Origin: CAJXSN01 sp947492235 | GTDB lineage: Bacteria; Pseudomonadota; Alphaproteobacteria; Sphingomonadales; Sphingomonadaceae | NCBI RefSeq assembly: GCF_042492175.1 | Contig: NZ_CP170453.1 | Location: 1,488,001-1,552,000 of the forward strand | Direction of reading: 5' to 3' | DNA length: 64,000 nt | Shown here: piece by piece, positions 27,126-35,394 of the stretch | Position numbering within the stretch: the first letter of the stretch is position 1 | Layout of the letters: every line of letters begins with the position of its first letter | Translations under genes and position numbers: made by a program | Notes under the pieces: generated by a model | Database searches by the model: none | What the model saw: the letters and a program-made list of their open reading frames with translations, nothing else | What the model was told of the DNA's origin: nothing

Positions 27126-28457
27126 TCAGGCTCCTTGGGATGGGGTCAGGTTGAGCGGCAAATCCAGCGCGCCGAGCATAATACCTGGCTGGTGGCGAAC
27201 GGTGTGGCCGGGCACGGCTTCGATGGCGTCCAGACGATCGCACAGGCGGTTCCAGGCAATTGTCTGCTCCAGCCGCGACAGGCCCGCGCCGGGGCACACG
27301 CGCGGTCCGGCTGAGAAGGCGAGATGTCGGGTCACGGCCTTGCGCTCCAGATCGAGGGTGCGCGGGTTGTCGAATTCCTGCGGGTCCACATTGGCTGCGC
27401 CATACCGCAGATGCAGCGTCGATCCGGCTGGCACGGCGACGCCTACGAATTCCTCGTCCTGCGAGGTCACGCGCGTGGACAGGCCCTGCGTCGGACTGCG
27501 GAGCCGCATTCCTTCCTCCATGAACGGGCGGATGAGCGCTCGATCGCCTTTCAGCCGGTCGAACAATTCGTCATGCGCGCAGACCAGCCGGGCCTGCTCG
27601 CAAATCGCATATTGCGTCGTCTCCAGCCCGCCGATGACCATGGCATAGACCACGCCGTTGATTTCGTCGTCGGTCAGGGTGCGGTCCAGCGCCTCGTAAT
27701 GAACCTGCGTCAGGAAGCTGATCATGTCGTCGGCAGGGCGCGCGCGTTTTTCGCGCACTTTCTCGCGGACATAGTCGGACATGCCATCGAGCAGGCGGAA
27801 TTTCTCCGCCGTCTGTTCCGGCGTCAGGCGGTTGTTGTGCCCGCAGCCATGCACGTAAGACATGACCTGCGCATTGCCCCAGATTTCCAGCCGGGGGATG
27901 TCTTCCAGCGGAAAGCCCAACACGCTGGCCATTGTCCGTTGGGGCAGGGGGCGAGCGAAGTCGGCGACGAAGTCGACCGTCTCGCCGGCTTGCGCCTTCG
28001 CCAGACATTCGGCGAGCAAATCATCAACATGCCTTTCGATCATCGCCTGATGCCGCGATGCGCCGGGGCCGACCCATGGATCGGTCAGCTCCTTGCGATG
28101 CGCGCGCCACAGCTCCTGCGTCGGGCGCAGCGTCACCATCGACTGTACCATGGCATCGAGGTCGGGCATGGCAGTTGGCAATTTCCCCGATTGCTGGATC
28201 TGCGCAATCAGCAGGTCGAGCGTCGGGGGAAAACGCGTCCAGTCCTTCACGACGCGGGAAATGTCGGCGTGACGCGTCAGGATGAAGGCATCGCGGTCGG
28301 GCGTCAGACCTTCACCCGGTAGGCGAAGAACCGGCGCTTCATCATGCAGGATAGCGTAGGCATCGTACCAGTGCTCGGGCGCGCCAGGGGCGAACAGGTC
28401 GACATCCTGCGCCGATCGCGGGCAGCTGACTGTATTGCCTGTGTGCTGGCTTTCCAT
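27126..28457 (-). CDS. Cytochrome P450, copy 1
   Basis: A 443-residue soluble bacterial P450. I-helix VIGGLETTQYA near residue 275 (GGLETT in place of AGxDTT), ExxR in EEGMRLRSP near residue 315, and the haem loop AFSAGPRVCPGAG with Cys 388 as thiolate ligand. It is longer than CYP101/107-type proteins and has a PTQGLSTR substrate-recognition segment. No ferredoxin or reductase gene is adjacent. It is the first gene of a minus-strand operon and is divergent from the CMD-P450 pair at 28587. Confidence 0.93.
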   Translation of the reverse strand: MESQHTGNTVSCPRSAQDVDLFAPGAPEHWYDAYAILHDEAPVLRLPGEGLTPDRDAFILTRHADISRVVKDWTRFPPTLDLLIAQIQQSGKLPTAMPDLDAMVQSMVTLRPTQELWRAHRKELTDPWVGPGASRHQAMIERHVDDLLAECLAKAQAGETVDFVADFARPLPQRTMASVLGFPLEDIPRLEIWGNAQVMSYVHGCGHNNRLTPEQTAEKFRLLDGMSDYVREKVREKRARPADDMISFLTQVHYEALDRTLTDDEINGVVYAMVIGGLETTQYAICEQARLVCAHDELFDRLKGDRALIRPFMEEGMRLRSPTQGLSTRVTSQDEEFVGVAVPAGSTLHLRYGAANVDPQEFDNPRTLDLERKAVTRHLAFSAGPRVCPGAGLSRLEQTIAWNRLCDRLDAIEAVPGHTVRHQPGIMLGALDLPLNLTPSQGA

Positions 28458-28501
28458 CGCCTCTCCTCGCGGCAGGCAGGGCCACGCTTTGCCGCGCGCT
28501 C

Positions 28502-28519
28502 TATCGAATCTGCCAATTG
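28502..28519 (+). promoter_or_regulatory. Candidate regulon operator, copy 4 (weak)
   Basis: TATCGAATCTGCCAATTG matches 13 of 18 consensus positions; the right half continues as in copy 3 (CAATTGCCGC). It lies in the divergent gap of two P450 operons. Confidence 0.28.
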
Positions 28520-28586
28520 CCGCCGGTGCACTATCCCCGCAGCCTTGCCCTTATGACCACGCGCGTTTTTGGGAGGGCCTGACAGC

Positions 28587-29174
28587 ATGAGCCGCATCGA
28601 GAAGTTGCCGCCCGAGGAATGGGACCCTCGGATTGCCGCAGCGGTCCAGCCCGACCAGCTGACCGATCTGGAGCAGGGCCTGACGCGCTATTTCGCGCAT
28701 TGTCCGGAGCAGGCGCTGGGATTGATGCAGTTCGGCGGCGCGTTGAAGATGAACCGCTCGCTGCCGGACAGGCTGGTGGAGCTGGTGCGCTTGCGCGTCG
28801 CGTTCTTCAACCAGTGCCGCAGCTGCATGGCGATCCGCTATTCCGATGCCGTGGCCGACGGGGTCGACGAGACGTTGGTGTGCTCGCTGGAACAACCGCA
28901 AGAGGCGGCAAACCTGACGCCTTCCGAGAAGGCAGCGATCCGGTACGGAGAATTGATGGCGAGCGACCACCTTGCCATCGACGATGCGGTTTACGACGAT
29001 CTCCGGCAGCATTTCACCGAGGCACAGATTGTCGAGCTGGGTATGACAGTCGCCTTCTTTGTCGGCTTTGGGCGATTGGCTGCGACCTGGAAGATGGTCG
29101 AGGAATTGCCCGAGGCGTTCCAGAAAGCCGAAGCCATAGCGCCGTGGGGCGAAGAGAAAATCGAGGTGCGATAA
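28587..29174 (+). CDS. Carboxymuconolactone decarboxylase/AhpD-like protein
   Basis: A 195-residue all-helical protein of the CMD family. The region LVELVRLRVAFFNQCRSC carries CxxC as in AhpD, but the His that normally follows three residues later is not there (CMAIRYSDA). A peroxidase-like thiol function is therefore uncertain. The C-terminal half (VELGMTVAFFVGFGRLAATW) repeats the helical pattern. The ATG at 28587 follows GGGAGGG. Its stop overlaps the P450 start by one base (TAATG), so the two are translationally coupled. Confidence 0.82.
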   Translation: MSRIEKLPPEEWDPRIAAAVQPDQLTDLEQGLTRYFAHCPEQALGLMQFGGALKMNRSLPDRLVELVRLRVAFFNQCRSCMAIRYSDAVADGVDETLVCSLEQPQEAANLTPSEKAAIRYGELMASDHLAIDDAVYDDLRQHFTEAQIVELGMTVAFFVGFGRLAATWKMVEELPEAFQKAEAIAPWGEEKIEVR

Positions 29175-30460
29175 TGGCGACGAAGACTGAGAACGACACC
29201 GCCGCGCCGCAGATCAATCTGTTCGATCCGCAGGTGCAGCAATGCCCCTACGAGGCTTACAAGACGCTGCGGGATGAGGCTCCGATCTATCGGATTCCCG
29301 GCACGCCGATGTTTGTCGTCAGCCGCTATGACGATGTCCGCGAAGTGCTGATGGACCCGGTGCGGTTCCGCAGCACGGCGATGGACCAGAGCACCCGCAA
29401 TTCCCCGATCGACGTTGAACGGGGGAACAAGATCACGCAGCGCTTTTCGGAGAAAGGCTGGGTGCCGGCTCCGGCTCTCGCCGCGCGGGACGATCCGAAC
29501 CACAAACAGATGCGCGCGATGTTCAATCAGGCGTTCAAACCGTCCAAGATCAAGGAGATCGATCCGCAAGTCGAAGGGCTTGCCTATCAGCTGATCGACG
29601 AATTCGTGGGCGATGGCCATTGCGACTGGGTCAAGCAGTTCTGCATTCCCCTGCCGCTGTTCATTATCGGTGAGCAGATGGGCGCGAAGCGGCAGGATAT
29701 GTGGCGGATCAAGGGCTGGACCGATGCCTTCTTCCACCGCATTTCGATGATGCTACCCGAAGACCGGCACATGGAGATGATCGACCGCGAGATCGAGGCG
29801 CAGCATTACTTTCAGCCGATCTTCGAACGCTTGCGCAAAAACCCCGATGACAGCCTGATCAGCGTGCTGGTCAACACCGTCATCGAGGAATGGGGACGTC
29901 CGCTGAACGACAACGAACTGCATGCCGAGATGATGGCGGATACTTTCGTGGGCGGGTCGGAGACGACCACCAATGCGCTGGCTGCGGGCATGAAGCTGTT
30001 GATCGAGAACAAGGATATCTGGCAGCAGCTGAAATCCGATCCCGACCGCTACATGAAAACCTTCGTCGAGGAGGTCGTCCGACTGGAAAGCCCCGTGCAA
30101 TCGCTGATGCGCTTCACCCATGAGGACGTGGAGCTGGCGGGCGAGACCATTCCGGCTGGCTCTGTCATCAACGTCCGTTATGCCGCTGCCAATCGCGACG
30201 AGCGGCAGTTCGAATGCCCGGAGAAGATCGATCTCGAAAGGCCCAAGGCGGGCAGTCATATGGGCTTCGGCTCAGGCGTGCATCACTGCCTTGGTGCACC
30301 GTTGGCGCGGCGGGAATTGACCTGGGGCTTCACCGCCGTGGTCGACCGTTTCGAGGATATGTGGTTCGCGGACGGGAAGAACGACTTCACCTACCACCCG
30401 CATTTCCTGCTGCGCAGCCTGAAAGAGCTGCATATCGAGTTTGAGCCGAAGAAGGGGTAG
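29174..30460 (+). CDS. Cytochrome P450, copy 2
   Basis: A 428-residue P450. I-helix FVGGSETTTNALA near residue 258, ExxR in VEEVVRLESPVQS near residue 297, and haem loop FGSGVHHCLGAPLARR with Cys 372. The N-terminus FDPQVQQCPYEAYKTLRDEAP is the usual class I bacterial form. The open frame extends far upstream only because it is open in the shadow of the CMD gene; ATG 29174 is the real start. It is followed by a palindromic repeat and a convergent flavoprotein gene. Confidence 0.94.
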   Translation: MATKTENDTAAPQINLFDPQVQQCPYEAYKTLRDEAPIYRIPGTPMFVVSRYDDVREVLMDPVRFRSTAMDQSTRNSPIDVERGNKITQRFSEKGWVPAPALAARDDPNHKQMRAMFNQAFKPSKIKEIDPQVEGLAYQLIDEFVGDGHCDWVKQFCIPLPLFIIGEQMGAKRQDMWRIKGWTDAFFHRISMMLPEDRHMEMIDREIEAQHYFQPIFERLRKNPDDSLISVLVNTVIEEWGRPLNDNELHAEMMADTFVGGSETTTNALAAGMKLLIENKDIWQQLKSDPDRYMKTFVEEVVRLESPVQSLMRFTHEDVELAGETIPAGSVINVRYAAANRDERQFECPEKIDLERPKAGSHMGFGSGVHHCLGAPLARRELTWGFTAVVDRFEDMWFADGKNDFTYHPHFLLRSLKELHIEFEPKKG

Positions 30461-30470
30461 TTCACCCTCT

Positions 30471-30594
30471 TCGTCATTGCGAGGAGCCGCAGGCGACGCG
30501 GCAATCCAAGGGGCGGCCTTACACCCGATTGGGCCTGCCCAATTGTGACGCGGCGTTTAGGCCATGGATTGCTTCGCTACGCTCGCAATGACGA
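30471..30594. repeat. REP-like palindromic element with a nested hairpin
   Basis: Left arm TCGTCATTGCGAGGAG at 30471 and right arm CTCGCAATGACGA ending at 30594 are inverted copies. GCAATCCA and TGGATTGC form an inner pair. A second perfect hairpin, ATTGGGC-CT-GCCCAAT at 30528-30543, sits in the middle. It lies between convergent genes, where it could also end transcription. This arm sequence is known from interspersed intergenic repeats of several bacteria. Confidence 0.8.
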
Positions 30595-30603
30595 GATCAG
30601 CTT

Positions 30604-32217
30604 TCACAAATTGTCCCGCTGGGCCGCTGCCTGCCCGGCGATTACGCCAAATGTCAGCGCCGGGCCAAGCGTACCGCCAGCACCTGCGTAAATTCCGCCT
30701 GTGGGGCAAGCGATGGCGTTGCCTGCGCCATAGAGGCCGGGAATAGGCTCGCCATCGTGGCGCAGAATGCGGGCCGACCCGTCGGTGCGCGGGCCGCCAT
30801 TGGTGCCGAGCAGCCCCATGTGGATTTCGACGGCGTAGAACGGGCCTTGCTCCACCGGGCCGAGCGTCACGGCTTTGCCCTCGCGGCTGCGGTCGCCGTA
30901 GAAATGGTCGTAGGCGCTGGTCCCGCGTTCGAAGTCGGGATCGTGGCCAGCGCGGGCGTGGTCGTTGAAGCGAGCGACAGTGGCTTCCAGCGCGGGGCCA
31001 TCAATGTCCAGCTTCTCTGCCAGTCCACCGAGCGTGTCGGCGCGCAGCACCCAGTCTGGAATCGGCTCGTTCGGCATCCGTGTGCCGATCGGATAGCGCT
31101 CCACATATTGCGCATCGAACACCAGCCATGCGGGCAGGTTCTGGTAATCATAGCTCTGCGGATCGAATGCATGGAAGGCTCCCGCAAGCGCCGAGTAATT
31201 CGCGGCCTCGTTGCAGAAGCGTTTGCCAGCGCGGTTGACCATCAGAGAATGCGGGCAGGTGCGCTCGATCAGCACCGGTTCGGCGCGCTGCTGTCCCTCG
31301 GCCCATTCGCGGCCGGGCGGGGCGAGGGTGGGCGCCCACCAGGCCTGGGTCATATTGCCCAGCTTTGCCCCGGCGGCCATTGCCAGCGCATGGCCTGTGC
31401 CGGCGGCGGATGGCGGAGAGGCAGGTGCATCCATCGGCCCACGCAGGAAAGTCTGGCGCATCTCTTTGTCCCATTCAAACCCGCCCGTGGAGAGCACAAC
31501 GCCGCGCGCCGCGCGTATCTCGGTGCCATCGTCCAGCACCACGCCGGTGATCCGCCCGTCCTCTTCCAGCAGGCGCGCGACTTCGCAGCCGGTCCGTGGC
31601 TCGATCCCGCGATCCAGACACGCCTTCAGCATCCGGCCCACCATGGCCTGACCAAACCCGCGTTCCTGATTGGCGATGCGGCGACCCATTTCTTCCGGCT
31701 CCACAACGCCCGTCCCGCCGCCCAGCGGGGTTTCGCGCAGCATCATCGGTTTCATGTCTTCGATCGCGGTGATGCGCCCGGCCCATTCGCCCAATTCGCC
31801 CAGTGCAAACAGGTCATGGTCAAGCGCGCGGCCGCCCTCCGGCTTGGCGCCGGGCCGGTCGAGATAATAGTCGGGATAGCCTTCCAGCAGCGCGACTTTC
31901 ATCGCGCCGATATCTTCCAGAAACGCCAATGCTTCCGGCCCCCGGTCGACGAAGGCTTCCAGCGTCTCGTCCACCAGATCGCCGTGATCCAGACTGCGGA
32001 AATAGGCCAGCGCCTCCTCCCGGCTGTCCGCCATACCCGCGGCGCGCATCCGGGGATTGTCCGCCACCCAGATCACGCCGCCAGAGACAGCACCCGTGCC
32101 GCCCACCCTCTCGTCACGCTCCAGCAAAGCGACCGACGCCCCGCTCTCATGCGCGGCGAGGGCTGCCGTCATGCCCGCAGGCCCGGCACCGAGGACGATT
32201 ACATCTACATTTTCCAT
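30604..32217 (-). CDS. FAD-dependent oxidoreductase related to 3-ketosteroid delta-1-dehydrogenase
   Basis: A 537-residue flavoprotein of the fumarate reductase/KstD group. N-terminal VIVLGAGPAGMTAALAAHESG, then GGTGAVSGGVIWVADNPRM, which resembles the KstD start. The C-terminal GGIYAGAGGTLGPALTFGVIAG contains the Tyr and Gly that in KstD polarise the 3-keto group. Tyr residues in YPDYYLDRPG (near 116) and NEAANYSAL (near 315) sit where the other KstD catalytic tyrosines are expected. Alignment is by eye. If correct it would introduce a double bond next to a ketone. Start at 32217; the frame is open 12 codons upstream. It is convergent with P450 copy 2. Confidence 0.82.
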   Translation of the reverse strand: MENVDVIVLGAGPAGMTAALAAHESGASVALLERDERVGGTGAVSGGVIWVADNPRMRAAGMADSREEALAYFRSLDHGDLVDETLEAFVDRGPEALAFLEDIGAMKVALLEGYPDYYLDRPGAKPEGGRALDHDLFALGELGEWAGRITAIEDMKPMMLRETPLGGGTGVVEPEEMGRRIANQERGFGQAMVGRMLKACLDRGIEPRTGCEVARLLEEDGRITGVVLDDGTEIRAARGVVLSTGGFEWDKEMRQTFLRGPMDAPASPPSAAGTGHALAMAAGAKLGNMTQAWWAPTLAPPGREWAEGQQRAEPVLIERTCPHSLMVNRAGKRFCNEAANYSALAGAFHAFDPQSYDYQNLPAWLVFDAQYVERYPIGTRMPNEPIPDWVLRADTLGGLAEKLDIDGPALEATVARFNDHARAGHDPDFERGTSAYDHFYGDRSREGKAVTLGPVEQGPFYAVEIHMGLLGTNGGPRTDGSARILRHDGEPIPGLYGAGNAIACPTGGIYAGAGGTLGPALTFGVIAGQAAAQRDNL

Positions 32218-32250
32218 GGCGAACACATCGCGGGAATGATGGGCCAGCGG

Positions 32251-32268
32251 CAACCCATCAATTTGGCA
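32251..32268 (-). promoter_or_regulatory. Candidate regulon operator, copy 5 (weak)
   Basis: Minus-strand TGCCAAATTGATGGGTTG matches 12 of 18 consensus positions. Like copy 6 it is followed one base later by CGCTG. It lies in the divergent gap before the flavoprotein gene (34 bp) and an SDR gene (56 bp). Confidence 0.28.
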
Positions 32269-32323
32269 AGGTGCAGGCCCGCGCTTGGCCCGCTAGGCCG
32301 ATTGCCAACAAGGAGAATGCGCG

Positions 32324-33109
32324 ATGAAACTTGAAGGCAAAGTAGCAGCGATCACCGGCGGCACAGCAGGTCTGGGACGCGGCATCGCGGAGGCGTTTCT
32401 GGCCGAGGGTGCCAAGGTCGCGCTGATGGCGCGCAATCCCGAAAAAGGCGCGAAAGTCGTCGCGGAGCTGGAGGCGGAGTACGGCGCAGGCAAGGCGGTA
32501 TTCATTGCTGGCGATGTCATGCAGCAGGCCGATGTCGAGGGTTTCGTCGACGGGGCTATCGCAGCGCATGGCACGCTGGACATTCTGGTCAATAATGCGG
32601 GCGGCGCGGGTGATCTGCAGCCGTTCCAGAACCTGTCGGACGAGACGTTTGACGAGACGATGAAGTGGAATGTCTATTCCACATTCTGGGCCAGCCGCCG
32701 CGCTCTGCCGACAATGCTGGATAAATCCGATGGCCGGATCATCAATATCAGTTCGATGGAGGGCAAGCATGGCAAGCCCATCCTGACCGCGTACTCCGCC
32801 GCGAAGCACGCGGTGAACGGGATGACCAAATCACTCGCGCGCGAGGTTGGCGTGCAGGGCGTAACCGTCAACGCGATCTGTCCCGGCCTGGTGATTACCG
32901 ATATCATCAAGAACAACGGCCCCGAAACCGCCAAGGCGATGGGCATGGAGTTCGAGGAAATGATCAATACATTTGCTCAAGAAGCAGCGATCAAGCGGCC
33001 CAACACGGTCGAGGAAATCGCCGCGATGGCGCTGCTGCTCGCGTCAAAAGAAGGCGCAGGAATTACCGGCGCGACGCTGAGCGTGGATGGCGGGACGGCC
33101 CAATATTAG
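32324..33109 (+). CDS. Short-chain dehydrogenase/reductase, copy 2
   Basis: A 261-residue classical SDR: TGGTAGLGRGIA near residue 12, NNAGGAGD near residue 90, Ser in NISSMEGKHG and YSAAK near residue 160. MARNPEK after the second strand has Arg in place of Asp, favouring NADP(H). It contains IKRPNTVEEIAAM before the C-terminal SVDGGTAQY. A good ribosome site AAGGAG precedes the ATG. It is divergent from the KstD-like gene, with which it may share a promoter region. Confidence 0.9.
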   Translation: MKLEGKVAAITGGTAGLGRGIAEAFLAEGAKVALMARNPEKGAKVVAELEAEYGAGKAVFIAGDVMQQADVEGFVDGAIAAHGTLDILVNNAGGAGDLQPFQNLSDETFDETMKWNVYSTFWASRRALPTMLDKSDGRIINISSMEGKHGKPILTAYSAAKHAVNGMTKSLAREVGVQGVTVNAICPGLVITDIIKNNGPETAKAMGMEFEEMINTFAQEAAIKRPNTVEEIAAMALLLASKEGAGITGATLSVDGGTAQY

Positions 33110-33125
33110 CGGCCAGTACTAGGGG

Positions 33126-34013
33126 CTACCCGTCTAGAATGCTGTCCAGCTTGTAAACTCGGCGCGCGTTCTCACTCAAGAAGGCCGGCCAAGTCGTATC
33201 GTCGAGCGGCAGGTCGTCCATCTCGCTGAAAATCCGTTCGTAGCTGATCCCCGGGTAGTATCCGGCAAACAGCACCTTGTCCCGCCCGCGCTTGTTGGCG
33301 AACTCGAGCACATTGCGGGGGTAATGCTTGGGCGCCCACGCGCTGGTCGAGTAATACAGGTTGGGCCATTTCAGCAGTAGCTTCACGCACAGATCGGTCC
33401 ATGGATCGCCGCCATGGCGCATAACAATGCTGAGCTCGGGGAAGAAATACGCCACCTCGTCCAGCAATCCGGGATGCTGGCATTTGTAGGGCACGCGCGG
33501 GCCAGGCACGCCGACCAGCAGATTGATCGGAATGCCTAGCTCTGCGCATTTGGCATAGATCGGATACCACCGCGCATCATCCAGCGGGACTTGCGGATTA
33601 AGCAAGCAGGCCGCCCCTGCCGCAGCCACGATATTGGGATGCAACTTCACTGTGGCTTCCAGTGCCCGCACGCCTTTCATGCCCAGCAGCGGATTGACCC
33701 CGACCTCGCCGATGAAGCGGGTGGGGTAGGCCTCGAACAAGGCCAACGCGGCCTCGGGATATTTGGGATGCACATGGATCAGGGCGCATTGAACCCCGTG
33801 GGCGTCCATCATTGCGACAATTTCGTCGGCGGTCCTCTGCTCCCCCATCCGCTCGCCCGCATCCTTGAAAAGATACTGCGCCGGGTGGTGAGAGAATTCA
33901 TCGGAGCCGCTGTCGCGCAGAAGCTTCTTTGCCTCGCCCATGCCCATGCCCGCTTTGCCGGTGGGCAATTCCATCATCAGGTCGACAATGCCGATACCGG
34001 AAGGGCGCGGCAC
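33126..34013 (-). CDS. Amidohydrolase-2 (ACMSD-like) family protein lacking the N-terminal HxH
   Basis: A 295-residue TIM-barrel protein. Family features: CALIHVHPKYPEAALALFEAYP near residue 75, GEVGVNPLLGMKGVRALEA, LNPQVPLDDARWYPIYAKCAELGIPI, and the late SIVMRHGGDPW and KVLFAGYYPG where a metal-binding Asp is expected. At the N-terminus the usual DxHxH is replaced by IVDLMMELP, so metal binding must differ or be lost. The GTG at 34013 is four bases after the SDR stop and is chosen for coupling; Met at 33977 is an alternative. The family does decarboxylation or hydrolysis of ring-derived acids. Confidence 0.78.
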   Translation of the reverse strand: MPRPSGIGIVDLMMELPTGKAGMGMGEAKKLLRDSGSDEFSHHPAQYLFKDAGERMGEQRTADEIVAMMDAHGVQCALIHVHPKYPEAALALFEAYPTRFIGEVGVNPLLGMKGVRALEATVKLHPNIVAAAGAACLLNPQVPLDDARWYPIYAKCAELGIPINLLVGVPGPRVPYKCQHPGLLDEVAYFFPELSIVMRHGGDPWTDLCVKLLLKWPNLYYSTSAWAPKHYPRNVLEFANKRGRDKVLFAGYYPGISYERIFSEMDDLPLDDTTWPAFLSENARRVYKLDSILDG

Positions 34014-34017
34014 CGGA

Positions 34018-34830
34018 TCAGCTCTCGGCCAGCTTGGCCATCGCCGCGCCGACAGAGGCCTCAAGATCCGTTGCCTGCGGATTGCCGCGCAGGGTCAGGC
34101 CGCCGTTGGGCTGGATGTTCTGGCCCGTCAGGAAGGCTTCGTCGGTGCACAGCCACAGACAGGCATTGGCGACATCTTCCGATGTGTTCAGTCGGCCGAG
34201 CGGATAGCGCGGGGTGAACGCGTCGACGATACCCGGCGTCTGGAAGCTCTGCGCCGTCATCGGGCTTTCGGTGAAGGCGGGGGAGACGGTGTTCGCCTTG
34301 ATTCCGTACTTCCCGTAATCATTTGCGACACATTCAATCAGCGCCTCCGATCCGCGCTTGGTGCCGATATAGGCGGCGTGATTGTTGATCAGTGCCTTGG
34401 TCGTGGCAGAGGACAGGCTGATCAGCGATCCGCCCTGCGGGTCCTGCTCCATCATCTTTTCGATAAACGCCTGCAGGAAATGGTGGACGCCCTTGAACTG
34501 CAGATCAACGATCTGGTCGAGCTGTTCTTCGGTCGTATCGACGAAGGATTCCAGCAGACCCCAGCCGGAGCAATTGATCGCTGCATCGACCCGGCCCATA
34601 TCGGCCACCGCCTTGTCGGCCATCGCGCGCACCTGGGCTTTGTCAGTAATATCGCACAGCGCATAGTGCCCGCCAATTTCGCTGGCGAGCGCGGCCAACG
34701 GCTCCTCGTGCCGTCCTGCGACCATCACCGTGGCACCTTCGCTGGCGAACAGACGGGCCATCACCTGGCCCATATTGCCCTCGCTCGCTGCGCCCAGAAT
34801 TACTGCCTTCTTGCCGTCCAGCCGTGCCAT
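34018..34830 (-). CDS. Short-chain dehydrogenase/reductase, copy 3
   Basis: A 270-residue SDR. The cofactor loop LGAASEGNMGQVMARLFASEG is of the divergent type (enoyl-reductase-like spacing), the NNAG motif is replaced by INCSGWG, and the catalytic Ser and Tyr-Lys are in LSSATTKAL and YIGTK near residue 155. MVAGRHEEP suggests NADP(H). It is the first gene of a two-gene operon with the amidohydrolase-like protein, and is divergent from the NTF2-ABM-mobA set. Confidence 0.88.
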   Translation of the reverse strand: MARLDGKKAVILGAASEGNMGQVMARLFASEGATVMVAGRHEEPLAALASEIGGHYALCDITDKAQVRAMADKAVADMGRVDAAINCSGWGLLESFVDTTEEQLDQIVDLQFKGVHHFLQAFIEKMMEQDPQGGSLISLSSATTKALINNHAAYIGTKRGSEALIECVANDYGKYGIKANTVSPAFTESPMTAQSFQTPGIVDAFTPRYPLGRLNTSEDVANACLWLCTDEAFLTGQNIQPNGGLTLRGNPQATDLEASVGAAMAKLAES

Positions 34831-34893
34831 CGCTCATCTCTCCATTATCTCATTGTGGCGACCACCGTAGGCTGCGCAGGGCAAAGGCGCTCT

Positions 34894-34911
34894 TGCCAAA
34901 AGTGACCATTG
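34894..34911 (+). promoter_or_regulatory. Candidate regulon operator, copy 6
   Basis: TGCCAAAAGTGACCATTG matches 17 of 18 consensus positions, 50 bp before the NTF2-like gene at 34962 and in the divergent gap with the SDR operon. It is followed by TCGCTGCC. Confidence 0.45.
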
Positions 34912-34961
34912 TCGCTGCCCCGCCTGCTGGCCGATAGCGACACCATAAGAGGAGAGCCTGC

Positions 34962-35375
34962 ATGTTCACTGGACCGCTGGAAGACCGCATCGCAATACGC
35001 GAACTGAATGATACCTATGGCGATGGCGTGGTGCGGATTGACGCCGATACGTGGGGTTCTGTGTGGGCCGATGATGCCCACTGGAACCTGATGGGCCATG
35101 AGACGAACGGCAAGGAAGCGATTGTCGGTTTCTGGACGCAGGCGATGAGCGGGCTGGAATCGGTCAGTTTCACCGGCGCCATGGCGTCTTGCGAAATCGA
35201 TGGCGATACCGCCACCTCTCGGGTGCAGACGCAGGAAATTCTCAACCCAAAGGATGGCGATACGCGCGTCGTCGGCGGGCTTTATGAAGACAAGCTGGAA
35301 AGGCGCGGCGGGCAATGGCTGTTTACTAGCCGCATCTTCAAGATCGTTGCCGAATACACACCTCCCAAAAACTAA
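34962..35375 (+). CDS. NTF2-like/SnoaL-type protein, copy 5
   Basis: A 137-residue NTF2-fold protein: DRIAIRELNDTYGDGVVRIDADTWGSVWADDA, then GKEAIVGFWTQAM and GGLYEDKLERRGGQWLFTSRIF, which is the common SnoaL-like ending. No special catalytic set is recognised. An AGGAGAG ribosome site precedes the ATG. It heads a short plus-strand operon with an ABM protein (19-base gap) and a MobA-like protein. Confidence 0.8.
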   Translation: MFTGPLEDRIAIRELNDTYGDGVVRIDADTWGSVWADDAHWNLMGHETNGKEAIVGFWTQAMSGLESVSFTGAMASCEIDGDTATSRVQTQEILNPKDGDTRVVGGLYEDKLERRGGQWLFTSRIFKIVAEYTPPKN

Positions 35376-35394
35376 CTCTTGAGGCTGATTGAAC

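Noticed and set aside
28619..30460. 613-codon frame suggesting a CMD-P450 fusion
   Set aside because: The CMD protein is in another frame; the P450 starts at 29174 with a TAATG overlap. The extra 185 codons are out-of-frame translation of the CMD gene.
30757..32334. 525-codon plus-strand frame
   Set aside because: Antisense of the KstD-like flavoprotein, which has clear FAD motifs on the minus strand.
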